Of a DNA stretch of 64,000 nt, positions 52,840 to 60,731 are shown in pieces. Numbering within the stretch: position 1 is the stretch's first letter; the number at the start of each line of letters is the position of its first letter. Origin of the DNA: Pukyongia sp963768085 (lineage in GTDB: Bacteria; Bacteroidota; Bacteroidia; Flavobacteriales; Flavobacteriaceae); the NCBI GenBank assembly GCA_963768085.1, contig CAVYGO010000002.1:248001-312000 (forward strand). Reading direction: 5' to 3'. The translations under genes were made by a program, and so were the position numbers. Under the pieces are notes generated by a model. The model searched no databases, had not been told where the DNA came from, and saw only the letters and a list, made by a program, of their open reading frames with translations.

Positions 52840-53549
52840 TGAAAAATATCTTAAAAAACATAGCCATAATAGCCACATTAGTGCTATTTGCAGGAAGCTT
52901 CGGTAGTTGCGAGGCGACCAAAAACGCGAACAATAAACAAAAAGGAGCCGTGATCGGGGCAGCCAGTGGTGCCATCCTTGGCGCCGTTATCGGAAACAAT
53001 GCCGGTAAAGGAGGAAACGGTGCTGCCGGTGCCGTGATTGGTGGCGTTGTTGGAGGAGCCGCTGGAGTAATCATTGGGGATCGAATGGATAAACAAGCGC
53101 AGAAAATTGAAGAGGAAATTCCTGGTGCTAAAGTAGAGCGTATTGACGATGGCATTGTAGTTACCTTCGATGAGAACAGTGGTGTTTATTTTGATACCAA
53201 TAAATACAATATCAACAGCGCATCCCAGGCCACATTAGATAAGCTTGCCGGGGTTCTGGTTGAGTTTCCGGATACAAATGTACTGATCGTTGGACATACG
53301 GACAGCTCTGGTACCGAGGAGTACAATATGACGCTTTCTAAAAATCGTGCTATGGCTGTGACGAACTATTTCACTACATCCAAAGCATTAAATTCTTCCA
53401 GGTTTACCACAAATTGGTATGGTGAAACATCTCCGGTAGCCGATAATAGTACCGCTGAAGGTCGATCCAAGAACCGAAGGGTAAATATTGCGATCGTACC
53501 GAATGAAAAAATGAAGAAGGAAGCCCAGAAACAAGCGAATAGCAACTAA
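52839..53549 (+). CDS. OmpA-family lipoprotein with glycine zipper
   Basis: 236 residues. A signal sequence ends near the Cys in GSFGSCEATKN, followed by a glycine zipper (GAVIGAASGAILGAVIGNN, AVIGGVVGGAAGVIIGD, about 32-85) and an OmpA peptidoglycan-binding domain (about 115-225) with GHTDSSGTEEYNMTLSKNRA and GRSKNRRVNIAI. This is the YiaD/Pal-like layout that ties outer membrane to the wall. It is in one operon with the lipocalin-like lipoprotein and is followed by a strong terminator. Confidence 0.92.
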   Translation: MKNILKNIAIIATLVLFAGSFGSCEATKNANNKQKGAVIGAASGAILGAVIGNNAGKGGNGAAGAVIGGVVGGAAGVIIGDRMDKQAQKIEEEIPGAKVERIDDGIVVTFDENSGVYFDTNKYNINSASQATLDKLAGVLVEFPDTNVLIVGHTDSSGTEEYNMTLSKNRAMAVTNYFTTSKALNSSRFTTNWYGETSPVADNSTAEGRSKNRRVNIAIVPNEKMKKEAQKQANSN

Positions 53550-53565
53550 ACCATTATCAAATAAT

Positions 53566-53598
53566 AATCCCGATGTGCGGCATCGGGATTTTTTTTGC
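53566..53598 (+). terminator. Strong rho-independent terminator
   Basis: A perfect 10 bp stem AATCCCGATG/CATCGGGATT with loop TGCGG, then a run of eight T including the last two stem bases. It ends the lipoprotein/OmpA operon and lies only about 15 bp before the first gene of the polyketide cluster. Confidence 0.93.
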
Positions 53599-53613
53599 TG
53601 AAAAAATAATGAA

Positions 53614-54741
53614 ATGGGGAAATCTGAAGAGTACGAGATTATCGTTGTAGGAGGAGGCCTCGCAGGCCTATGCTGTGCGTTACATCTTCAGAAATTTGGC
53701 GTAAAGATCCTGTTAATAGAAAAACATCCGTTCCCCAGACACAAAGTATGCGGTGAATATGTTTCTAACGAGGTATTGCCATATCTCAAATTCCTTACTA
53801 TCGATCCGATAGCCGAGGGAGCAGTTTCCATCGATTGTTTTGAAATAAGCACAAGACAAGGAGAAATCATTGAAAGTACGCTCCCTTTGGGTGGCTTTGG
53901 AATGTCGCGCTATGCACTGGATAAGCTGTTATTTGAAGAAATAAACGGAAATTCAGATGTTGTTATAGATACTGTTACCTCTGTTCATTATTCAGACGAT
54001 TCGTTTGAAGTGATCACAAAAAGTAAGGAATCCTTTACAGCGAAGTATGTCGTGGGCGCCTTTGGTAAAAGATCCCAACTTGATATACAAATGGGACGAA
54101 AATTTATTAATGAACGAACCCATTGGATGGCCGTTAAAGCGCACTATGAGTATGACTTTCCCGAGAATAAAGTCGCACTGCACAATTTTGAAGGTGGCTA
54201 CTGCGGGCTTTCTAAAACCGAGACCGGCGCAGTAAATGCCTGTTATCTCACTACAATTAAGTCCTTTCAGCAATGTGATAACATGGAAGATTTTCAGAAT
54301 GATATCATGTGTAAAAATCGGGTATTAAAAGATTTCTTTAAGCACGCCAAGCCACTATTTGAAAAACCCCTCACTATCAGCCAGATTTCCTTCGCAAAGA
54401 AATCTGCCATCGAGGATCATGTCTTTATGCTGGGTGATAGTGCGGGTCTAATCCATCCTTTATGTGGAAATGGCATGGCTATGGCAATTCATTCTGCCAA
54501 GATCTTCTCAGAATTGTACCTTAAAGAAATTCATAATCGGGGAGGAGACAGAAGTTCTCTTGAAAACGCATACGAGAATACCTGGAAAGCAACCTTTTCG
54601 GAACGATTAAGAACGGGATCGCGCATACAACGACTCTTACTGAATAATACAGCCGCAAGCTTTGCGTATACCGCCGTAAGCAGATTTCCATCGATCCTTC
54701 CATATATCATTCAAAAAACGCATGGTACTACACTGGTATGA
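53614..54741 (+). CDS. FAD-dependent oxidoreductase of the polyketide cluster
   Basis: 375 residues. It has an N-terminal dinucleotide motif VVGGGLAGLCCALHL (about 11-25), the FPRHKVCGEYVS signature of the geranylgeranyl reductase/tryptophan halogenase-like flavoprotein group, and the FAD-binding GDSAGLIHPLCGNGMAMAI (about 273-291). Family members hydroxylate aromatic rings, halogenate or reduce isoprenoid chains. Next to a type III PKS, oxidation of a phenolic product is the likeliest job. The next gene's ATG overlaps its stop (ATGA). A motif diagnostic for halogenases (WxWxIP) was not seen. Confidence 0.83.
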   Translation: MGKSEEYEIIVVGGGLAGLCCALHLQKFGVKILLIEKHPFPRHKVCGEYVSNEVLPYLKFLTIDPIAEGAVSIDCFEISTRQGEIIESTLPLGGFGMSRYALDKLLFEEINGNSDVVIDTVTSVHYSDDSFEVITKSKESFTAKYVVGAFGKRSQLDIQMGRKFINERTHWMAVKAHYEYDFPENKVALHNFEGGYCGLSKTETGAVNACYLTTIKSFQQCDNMEDFQNDIMCKNRVLKDFFKHAKPLFEKPLTISQISFAKKSAIEDHVFMLGDSAGLIHPLCGNGMAMAIHSAKIFSELYLKEIHNRGGDRSSLENAYENTWKATFSERLRTGSRIQRLLLNNTAASFAYTAVSRFPSILPYIIQKTHGTTLV

Positions 54742-55451
54742 TACGTTACAACTCAAAATACAGGTCGAAGGACACAGAGATCATGGACGATTTCGAGTTT
54801 CAGGGTACGGAAATGGAAATACTTCTAAATGACCTGAAATGGGTGAATAAATGGTTAGGCGGAAATAAGGTCACCCTGACTGGAATACGAAGGCTTTTAA
54901 AGAGTGTAAATAATAAAAACTCCATCACGATTTTAGATTTGGGGTGTGGTGATGGTGAATTGTTACGCGTATGCTCGGATGTCTTAAAGTTTCATAATGT
55001 GAAAGTGAAATATATTGGTCTCGATGCGAATCAATACATTATAGAAGAGGCCATCAAACGCAGTAAAGGCTATCGCGATATCACCTTCGGTAGGATGGAT
55101 GTCTTTTCAGAAGAATTTAAAGAACTGGAATACGATATCGTACTCTGCACCTTATTCCTGCATCATTTTAAGAACAGCGATATTGAGAATCTTCTAAAAA
55201 ATACCATGGCTAAAGCGAAAGTAGGAGTTGTTGTGAACGACTTAGAGCGAAATAGGTTGGCTTTTGTCCTTTTCAAAATAGTAAGTACCTTGTTTGTTCG
55301 CACAAAATCGGCCAGGAACGACGGACTGATATCAATAGCGAGGGCATTTAAAAAGGATGAGTTAATAGCCTTTTCAGAAAAAATTAAAGGAAAACATCGA
55401 ATTCGCTGGAAATGGGCGTTTCGCTATCAATGGATCATACAGAGAATATGA
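54738..55451 (+). CDS. Class I SAM-dependent methyltransferase of the polyketide cluster
   Basis: 237 residues. SAM-binding motif I is ITILDLGCGDGELLRVCSD, then KYIGLDANQYIIEEA, and motif IV is DIVLCTLFLHHF. A hydrophobic segment near the C-terminus (RLAFVLFKIVSTLFVRT) suggests membrane association. In T3PKS clusters such enzymes O- or C-methylate the polyketide. Overlaps both neighbours by ATGA junctions. Confidence 0.85.
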   Translation: MIRYNSKYRSKDTEIMDDFEFQGTEMEILLNDLKWVNKWLGGNKVTLTGIRRLLKSVNNKNSITILDLGCGDGELLRVCSDVLKFHNVKVKYIGLDANQYIIEEAIKRSKGYRDITFGRMDVFSEEFKELEYDIVLCTLFLHHFKNSDIENLLKNTMAKAKVGVVVNDLERNRLAFVLFKIVSTLFVRTKSARNDGLISIARAFKKDELIAFSEKIKGKHRIRWKWAFRYQWIIQRI

Positions 55452-56500
55452 ATGTAAGAATTAAGTCGGTTGCCAAACAATTACCTCAGTACACACGTGA
55501 TATTGACGAGATACTTCCGTATGTAGAGGCGTGGTTAGAGGGTCAGGAGGATAGATTCAAACGTAAAGTCCTCAAGATCTTCGAAGGTGCTGGCGTAGAC
55601 CGGCGTTATTCCATTATGGATGCGGAAGATATTTTTCTGAACTCATCCTTCGAGGAACGCAACGATATTTATAGTCGTGAAATGAAAATTCTGGGCAGTA
55701 AGTGTTTGCAAAAAGCATTGGATAAAGCCCACTGGAAACCTACAGATATCGACTATATCATTACCGTGAGCTGCACGGGAATTATGATCCCATCGGTAGA
55801 TGCCTATCTGATCAATGAATTGAATATGCGTCAGGATGTGGTTCGCTTACCGGTCACAGAAATGGGCTGTGCGGCCGGAATTTCCGGGATGATCTATGCA
55901 AACAATTTTCTGAAGGCGAATCCTGGCAAAAGAGCTGCGGTAGTCGCTCTTGAGTCGCCCATGGCTACCTTTCAACAGGAAGATTATTCCATGGTGAATA
56001 TAGTAAGCGCGGCTATTTTTGGCGATGGTGCGGCTTGTGTTCTTATGTCCTCTTCAGAAGATGATGAAGGTCCCGAAATTATAGACGAAGCTATGTATCA
56101 CTTTTATGATGCTACCCATATGATGGGTTTCAAACTGGTGAATTCGGGTTTGCAAATGATCCTGGATATTTCGGTTCCTGAACAGATCTCCGAACATTTT
56201 CCCCAAATTGTGCATCCATTTCTGGAACGAAACGGCAAGTCGATCGAAGATGTGGATCACCTGATCTTTCATCCCGGGGGAAAAAAGATCGTGCAAACTG
56301 TGGAAGATCTATTTGGCGGTCTTGGGAAGAATATAGACGACACTAAGGAAGTGCTTAAATTATATGGAAATATGAGCAGCGCAACGGTACTCTATGTCCT
56401 GGAGCGTTTTATGGAAAAGAATCTTCCGAAAGGTGATTTAGGACTCATGCTGAGTTTTGGACCTGGTTTTTCCGCCCAACGAATTTTATTGGAATTTTAG
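55448..56500 (+). CDS. Type III polyketide synthase
   Basis: 350 residues from ATG 55448 (ATGA overlap with the methyltransferase; two earlier in-frame Met lie inside that gene). It is of the chalcone/stilbene synthase superfamily with the full catalytic triad: Cys141 in EMGCAAGISG, His275 in LIFHPGGKK and Asn308 in LYGNMSSATVL. Such enzymes extend an acyl starter with malonyl-CoA and cyclise it to resorcinols, pyrones or naphthalenes. The neighbours (enoyl reductase, dehydratase, ketosynthase, ACP) suggest that the starter is a custom acyl chain. Its precise product is not predictable from sequence. Confidence 0.93.
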   Translation: MNVRIKSVAKQLPQYTRDIDEILPYVEAWLEGQEDRFKRKVLKIFEGAGVDRRYSIMDAEDIFLNSSFEERNDIYSREMKILGSKCLQKALDKAHWKPTDIDYIITVSCTGIMIPSVDAYLINELNMRQDVVRLPVTEMGCAAGISGMIYANNFLKANPGKRAAVVALESPMATFQQEDYSMVNIVSAAIFGDGAACVLMSSSEDDEGPEIIDEAMYHFYDATHMMGFKLVNSGLQMILDISVPEQISEHFPQIVHPFLERNGKSIEDVDHLIFHPGGKKIVQTVEDLFGGLGKNIDDTKEVLKLYGNMSSATVLYVLERFMEKNLPKGDLGLMLSFGPGFSAQRILLEF

Positions 56501-57265
56501 ATGAACGAAAAAAGACTCACAGCGGTTATTTTAGGAGGTAGCAGCGGGCTCGGACTCGCATCTGCCAGGAAATTAGCGGAAGAAGGTTTCAATCTCTGTA
56601 TTGTATACCGAACTCGAAAGAGCGATCTTCCTGAATTTATGAAGGCTGTTTCCGAGATGGAATCGGATGGGGCAAACGTTTCCACATTTAATAAAGATGC
56701 ATTGAAAGATGAAACCATTTCAGAAATTCTGGATCACCTTCAGGATAATTCTGTGGGTCTATTACTTCATAGTCTTGCCAAAGGAAGCCTGAAAACCCTT
56801 ACAGATGAAAACGCTTTAAACATTCAGGATATCGAGATCACATTACACGCCATGGGATATAGCTGGTACGAATGGACAAGCGCCCTCATAAGGGCTAATA
56901 AGTTTACAAAAAAGGCTCGCAACCTCGCCTTTACCAGTGAAGGTAATAGCAAGGTGTGGCCAGGTTATGCTGCAGTTTCAGCGGCGAAGGCTACCCTTGA
57001 ATCCTTCATGCGTAGTATGGCTGTGGAGTATGCACCACTTGGTATGACCACTAATTGCATCCAGGCCGGGGCTACGGAAACACCTTCTTTTAAAATGATC
57101 CCGGGAAGTGATATGATTGCAAAAGCCGCTAAAAAACGAAATCCATTCGGTCGATTAACATCACCTGAGGATGTGGCGAATACCGTCTATTTACTAAGCA
57201 GGAGGGAAGCTGATTGGATCAATGGGGCGGTTATAAAAGTAGATGGAGGAGAAAGCCTGCGCTAA
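56501..57265 (+). CDS. Enoyl-ACP reductase-like SDR (FabI/FabL type)
   Basis: 254 residues starting directly after the PKS stop. It has the Rossmann motif ILGGSSGLGLASARKLAEEG, the LLLHSLAKGSLK strand resembling the FabI/FabL substrate wall, and the catalytic pair Tyr156/Lys163 with six residues between (GYAAVSAAKAT). That Y-x6-K spacing marks enoyl reductases, whereas ordinary ketoreductase SDRs have YxxxK. It probably reduces a 2-enoyl chain on the cluster's ACP. The C-terminus (INGAVIKVDGGESL) is standard SDR. Confidence 0.85.
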   Translation: MNEKRLTAVILGGSSGLGLASARKLAEEGFNLCIVYRTRKSDLPEFMKAVSEMESDGANVSTFNKDALKDETISEILDHLQDNSVGLLLHSLAKGSLKTLTDENALNIQDIEITLHAMGYSWYEWTSALIRANKFTKKARNLAFTSEGNSKVWPGYAAVSAAKATLESFMRSMAVEYAPLGMTTNCIQAGATETPSFKMIPGSDMIAKAAKKRNPFGRLTSPEDVANTVYLLSRREADWINGAVIKVDGGESLR

Positions 57266-57705
57266 TGGATGTCAACGCCATCATATCGAAATTGCCATAT
57301 GAGAAGCCTTTCTTATTCGTTGAAGGAATTGACAGGGTTGACGAAACCGGCATTTCAGGTTATTACACATTTAAAACAGATGAATATTTTTATGAGGGGC
57401 ACTTCAGGGATCATCCTGTGACCCCAGGCGTAATTCTTACGGAGTGTATGGCTCAGATCGGTCTGGTTTGCTTCGGAATATATCTATTGAAAGACACCCC
57501 CGAAGAGGGAGTTCAGGTTGCGATGAGCAGTACTGAGATTGAATTTATGAAACCCGTATTTCCCGGTGAAAAGGTAAAAGTGATCTCTGAAAAAATTTAT
57601 TTTCGTTTTAATAAACTAAAATGCAAGGTTAAAATGCTGAATTCGAAGCAAGAGATTGTTTGCAACGGAACTATCAGTGGAATGCTTATTCCGAAGGAAT
57701 TATGA
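57265..57705 (+). CDS. FabZ-like 3-hydroxyacyl-ACP dehydratase
   Basis: 146 residues from ATG 57265, overlapping the SDR stop by one base (TAATG). A single hot-dog fold has the catalytic His46 in YEGHFRDHPVTPGVI and Glu60 in LTECMAQIG, matching FabZ geometry. It dehydrates a 3-hydroxyacyl-ACP. As a second copy apart from housekeeping fabZ, it is probably dedicated to the cluster. Confidence 0.85.
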   Translation: MDVNAIISKLPYEKPFLFVEGIDRVDETGISGYYTFKTDEYFYEGHFRDHPVTPGVILTECMAQIGLVCFGIYLLKDTPEEGVQVAMSSTEIEFMKPVFPGEKVKVISEKIYFRFNKLKCKVKMLNSKQEIVCNGTISGMLIPKEL

Positions 57706-58982
57706 AGCAACGTGTTGTTATTACTGGCTTAGGAATAGTTTCTCCCAATGGAGTGGGCATCGATTCTTTTCATAAAGCGATAAGAAACGGTAAGTCGGGA
57801 ATTCGCTTCTTTCCCAAACTAGAGGAACTAAATTTTTCTTGTCAGATCGCCGCTAAACCCGATATTTCTGAAGAACAAAAGAAACAGTATTTCACAGAAC
57901 TTCAGTTAAAAAACTTTAACAGTAGTGGCATCTTGTATGGCGTCATGGCTGGTATGCAGGCGATCGAAGATGCGGGGATCCAAATTGCAGGTAAGGACGC
58001 CGAACCACTCTGGGATCTGGGGATTATATTCGGTACGGGTACTAGTGGGGTAGATAAATTCAGGGAATCGGTATATCTTCTTGATGCAGGGAAAGTAAAA
58101 CGACTGGGAAGTACTACGGTGGTTCAAACAATGGCCAGTGGTATTAGTGCATATCTGGGCGGTAAGATTGGCGCTGGCAATCAGGTAACCACAAACTCAT
58201 CGGCTTGTGCAACAGGTACAGAAGCTATTATCATGGGGTATGATGCTATTATTTCAGGAAAAGCAAAACAAATGCTTTGTGGTAGTTGTTCGGATGACGG
58301 ACCGGTGGTATGGGGAGGTTTTGATGCCATGAAGGTATTGACCTGGAAACACAATCAGGAACCGGAAAAGGGATCTCGTCCCCTCAGCGCCACTGCTTCT
58401 GGCTTTGTGCCAGGTAGCGGCGCAGGCGCCCTGATGTTGGAATCGCTCGAAAGTGCTCTGGAGCGGGGTGCTACCATTTATGCTGAAGTGCTTGGTGGTC
58501 ATGTGAATAATGGTGGACAGCGACAACAGGGAAGCATGACGGCGCCAAACAGCATCGCTGTTCAGCGTTGTATAAAATCGGCTTTATCCTCGGCCGGAGT
58601 AGATCCCTCGGAAATAGATTATATCAATGGCCATCTTACTGCTACAGTAATGGATGCTACGGAAGTGAAGAACTGGAGTGAGTCCCTGAAACGAAGTGGT
58701 AGTAATTTTCCTTATATAAACTCGCTAAAAGGAATGATAGGACACGGATTGGCTGCCAGCGGGAGTATGGAAGCGGTTTCAGCCATACTTCAGTTATATC
58801 ATGGTTTTATTTTTCCAAATTCCAACTGTGATGACCTGCATCCGGAAATAGCAAAAATTGCTGCCAGGGAACGTATTCCAACAGAACTTGTCACCCCAGC
58901 TATAAAAACTGTAGCAAAAGCAAGTTTTGGTTTTGGTGATGTCAACGCGTGTGTTATCTTTAGAAAAAATTCCTTTAGATGA
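57702..58982 (+). CDS. Beta-ketoacyl-ACP synthase (KAS II type) of the cluster
   Basis: 426 residues from ATG 57702 (ATGA overlap with the dehydratase). The catalytic triad is kept: Cys169 in NSSACATGTEA, His311 in YINGHLTATVMDATE and His348 in GMIGHGLAASGSMEA. The segment around His311 departs from the usual NAHGTSTPxND, so chain length or partner specificity may be unusual. It condenses malonyl-ACP with an acyl chain. It ends inside the start of the ACP gene (ATGA). Confidence 0.9.
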   Translation: MKQRVVITGLGIVSPNGVGIDSFHKAIRNGKSGIRFFPKLEELNFSCQIAAKPDISEEQKKQYFTELQLKNFNSSGILYGVMAGMQAIEDAGIQIAGKDAEPLWDLGIIFGTGTSGVDKFRESVYLLDAGKVKRLGSTTVVQTMASGISAYLGGKIGAGNQVTTNSSACATGTEAIIMGYDAIISGKAKQMLCGSCSDDGPVVWGGFDAMKVLTWKHNQEPEKGSRPLSATASGFVPGSGAGALMLESLESALERGATIYAEVLGGHVNNGGQRQQGSMTAPNSIAVQRCIKSALSSAGVDPSEIDYINGHLTATVMDATEVKNWSESLKRSGSNFPYINSLKGMIGHGLAASGSMEAVSAILQLYHGFIFPNSNCDDLHPEIAKIAARERIPTELVTPAIKTVAKASFGFGDVNACVIFRKNSFR

Positions 58983-59233
58983 CATCAGAAGATATCTACG
59001 ACCAACTTCAGCCCATAATCGCAACATACTTACCGGAAGACGTTTCGGCAGACAACATCAACAAAGACGCCGATCTCACCCAGGAACTAAATATCAACTC
59101 TGCTCACCTGGTGGATGTGGTCCTTGATGTAGAAGATACTTTCGATATCGAATTAAGCAATATCGATTTGGAGTCCCTGCGAACGGTGAATGACGCGATT
59201 TCTATCATTTCGGCCAAGTTAACAACAACCTAA
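58979..59233 (+). CDS. Acyl carrier protein of the cluster
   Basis: 84 residues with the four-helix ACP pattern. The phosphopantetheine Ser41 lies in LNINSAHLVDVVLDVEDTF; the usual DSL is here NSA, a diverged form seen in dedicated ACPs. The acidic helix II that docks to KS and reductase is present. It is the last clear member of the coupled set, followed 3 nt later by the methyltransferase at 59237. Confidence 0.88.
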   Translation: MTSEDIYDQLQPIIATYLPEDVSADNINKDADLTQELNINSAHLVDVVLDVEDTFDIELSNIDLESLRTVNDAISIISAKLTTT

Positions 59234-59236
59234 AGC

Positions 59237-60454
59237 ATGAATTTAGGTTCCGAAATACCTAAGCTTCAGCCACAACGCCTTGCTATAAAGCTCACAGCCG
59301 CGGGGGAGCGAAGTGTTCGAAGTGGCCACCCATGGTTATTTTCAAAAAGTATTGTCAAGATAAATAAAGAAGGTAAGGCAGGAGATCTGGCGATAATCTT
59401 CGGAACTAAATCCAACGAGGTTATTGGGATAGGCTTGTACGATCCATCTTCCCCAATACGAATTAAAATGCTTTCCACGGATGGCCCCGCAACTATAAAT
59501 GCTGAATTCTTCTCTGAAAAAATTGCCAGGGCCTGTGCAATACGAGTACCATTGCTTGAAACTGACACCAACAGTTACCGTCTGATCTTTGGTGAAAATG
59601 ATGGATTCCCCGGCTTTATTGCAGATATTTATGCAGATGTACTGGTGGTGAAACTGTATTCCGAAATATGGTTTCCATATATAGAGGATATTCTGAAGGC
59701 ATTAATAGACAGTAGTGGCGTTCAATGCGTGGTGCTTCGTTTAAGTCGTAAACTTCAACGCACAGAAAACTATGGACTTACCGATGGAATGGTTTTATAT
59801 GGAACGCTTGAAGGTGAGAACGTACAATTCGTGGAATATGGCGTTAATTTTTCGGCCAATGTAATTCACGGACATAAGACGGGATACTTCCTGGATCATC
59901 GCCACAACCGCAAACGAGTAGGGGAATTAGCAAAGGGAAAAACTGTTTTGGATGTCTTCAGTTATGCGGGTGGTTTTTCGATACATGCACTGGTGAATGG
60001 TGCGAGAGAGGTGACCAGTCTCGATATTAGCAAACAGGCGCTGGAGGTTGCGAAATACAATGCCGGCCTGAATACGTTTAAAGGCATTCATCACACCATG
60101 GCAGGCGATGCATTCGAACTAATGAAACAACTAATTTCTGAAGGAAAAACGTATGATGTTGTAATTATCGATCCGCCAAGCTTTGCGAAAAGCGCGAACG
60201 AAATTAAGCGAGCTGAAAAGAAATATACCGAACTTGCCCGTTTAGGAGGATCATTGACTGCAAAGAGAGGAATCCTGGTATTAGCTTCCTGTTCTTCAAG
60301 AATAACTTCGGAAGTGTTTTTTGGGATTAATGAAATTTCTCTGAAAAATACGGGGAGACACAGCGTCCTTTTTGAACGAACAGCTCATGATTTGGATCAT
60401 CCGATATCCTTTCCTGAAGGTGCCTATTTGAAAACAGGGTATTATCAATTCTAA
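59237..60454 (+). CDS. RlmI-like class I rRNA methyltransferase
   Basis: 405 residues. The N-terminal PUA domain (about 20-95, GERSVRSGHPWLFSKSIVKI) is followed by a small middle domain and a SAM domain with GYFLDHRHNRKRVGELA, VLDVFSYAGGFSIHAL and the catalytic VIIDPPSFAKS. The architecture is that of RlmI, which makes m5C1962 in 23S rRNA. It follows the ACP gene by 3 nt, so it may be co-transcribed with the polyketide cluster, but its job is housekeeping. Confidence 0.88.
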   Translation: MNLGSEIPKLQPQRLAIKLTAAGERSVRSGHPWLFSKSIVKINKEGKAGDLAIIFGTKSNEVIGIGLYDPSSPIRIKMLSTDGPATINAEFFSEKIARACAIRVPLLETDTNSYRLIFGENDGFPGFIADIYADVLVVKLYSEIWFPYIEDILKALIDSSGVQCVVLRLSRKLQRTENYGLTDGMVLYGTLEGENVQFVEYGVNFSANVIHGHKTGYFLDHRHNRKRVGELAKGKTVLDVFSYAGGFSIHALVNGAREVTSLDISKQALEVAKYNAGLNTFKGIHHTMAGDAFELMKQLISEGKTYDVVIIDPPSFAKSANEIKRAEKKYTELARLGGSLTAKRGILVLASCSSRITSEVFFGINEISLKNTGRHSVLFERTAHDLDHPISFPEGAYLKTGYYQF

Positions 60455-60457
60455 CAT

Positions 60458-60473
60458 AATGTTAATTAACATT
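60458..60473. repeat. Perfect 16 bp palindrome
   Basis: AATGTTAATTAACATT, just after the RlmI-like gene. It could be a regulator half-site pair or part of a weak terminator. No U-run follows. Confidence 0.35.
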
Positions 60474-60545
60474 CCGGAACGTTAAAAGTTGTACTACAGT
60501 TTTTTTCATGACGTTTTCTTTATAACAAACCTATTTATCTTATTT

Positions 60546-60720
60546 ATGAAAACTACCATCAAATGGATGGCCGTAGCCTGAGTACTTATAACCTTCTCCA
60601 ACTATGGCTGCTGCCAATCAGAAAAACAATATGGAATTTACGTATACGGATGCAAATGCTGCGATAAATCAACCTGATATAATGCCACGCCTACTTGTTG
60701 GTATCAATTACCAATTGTGA
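60546..60720 (+). pseudogene. Remnant of a small secreted protein gene
   Basis: ATG 60546 opens a signal-peptide-like sequence (MKTTIKWMAVA, then TGA at 60579-60581, VLITFSN). A second frame from ATG 60604 gives 38 residues ending FTYTDANAAIN and RLLVGINYQL, like the end of a small barrel. A stop and a frameshift thus separate a plausible signal peptide from a plausible C-terminus. Little of the middle remains. Alternatively only the 38-codon frame is translated. Confidence 0.4.
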
Positions 60721-60731
60721 TATGGTAAGGA

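Noticed and set aside
53614..54741. Flavin-dependent halogenase
   Set aside because: The fold group fits, but the WxWxIP halogenase motif was not found; a monooxygenase or reductase is more likely.
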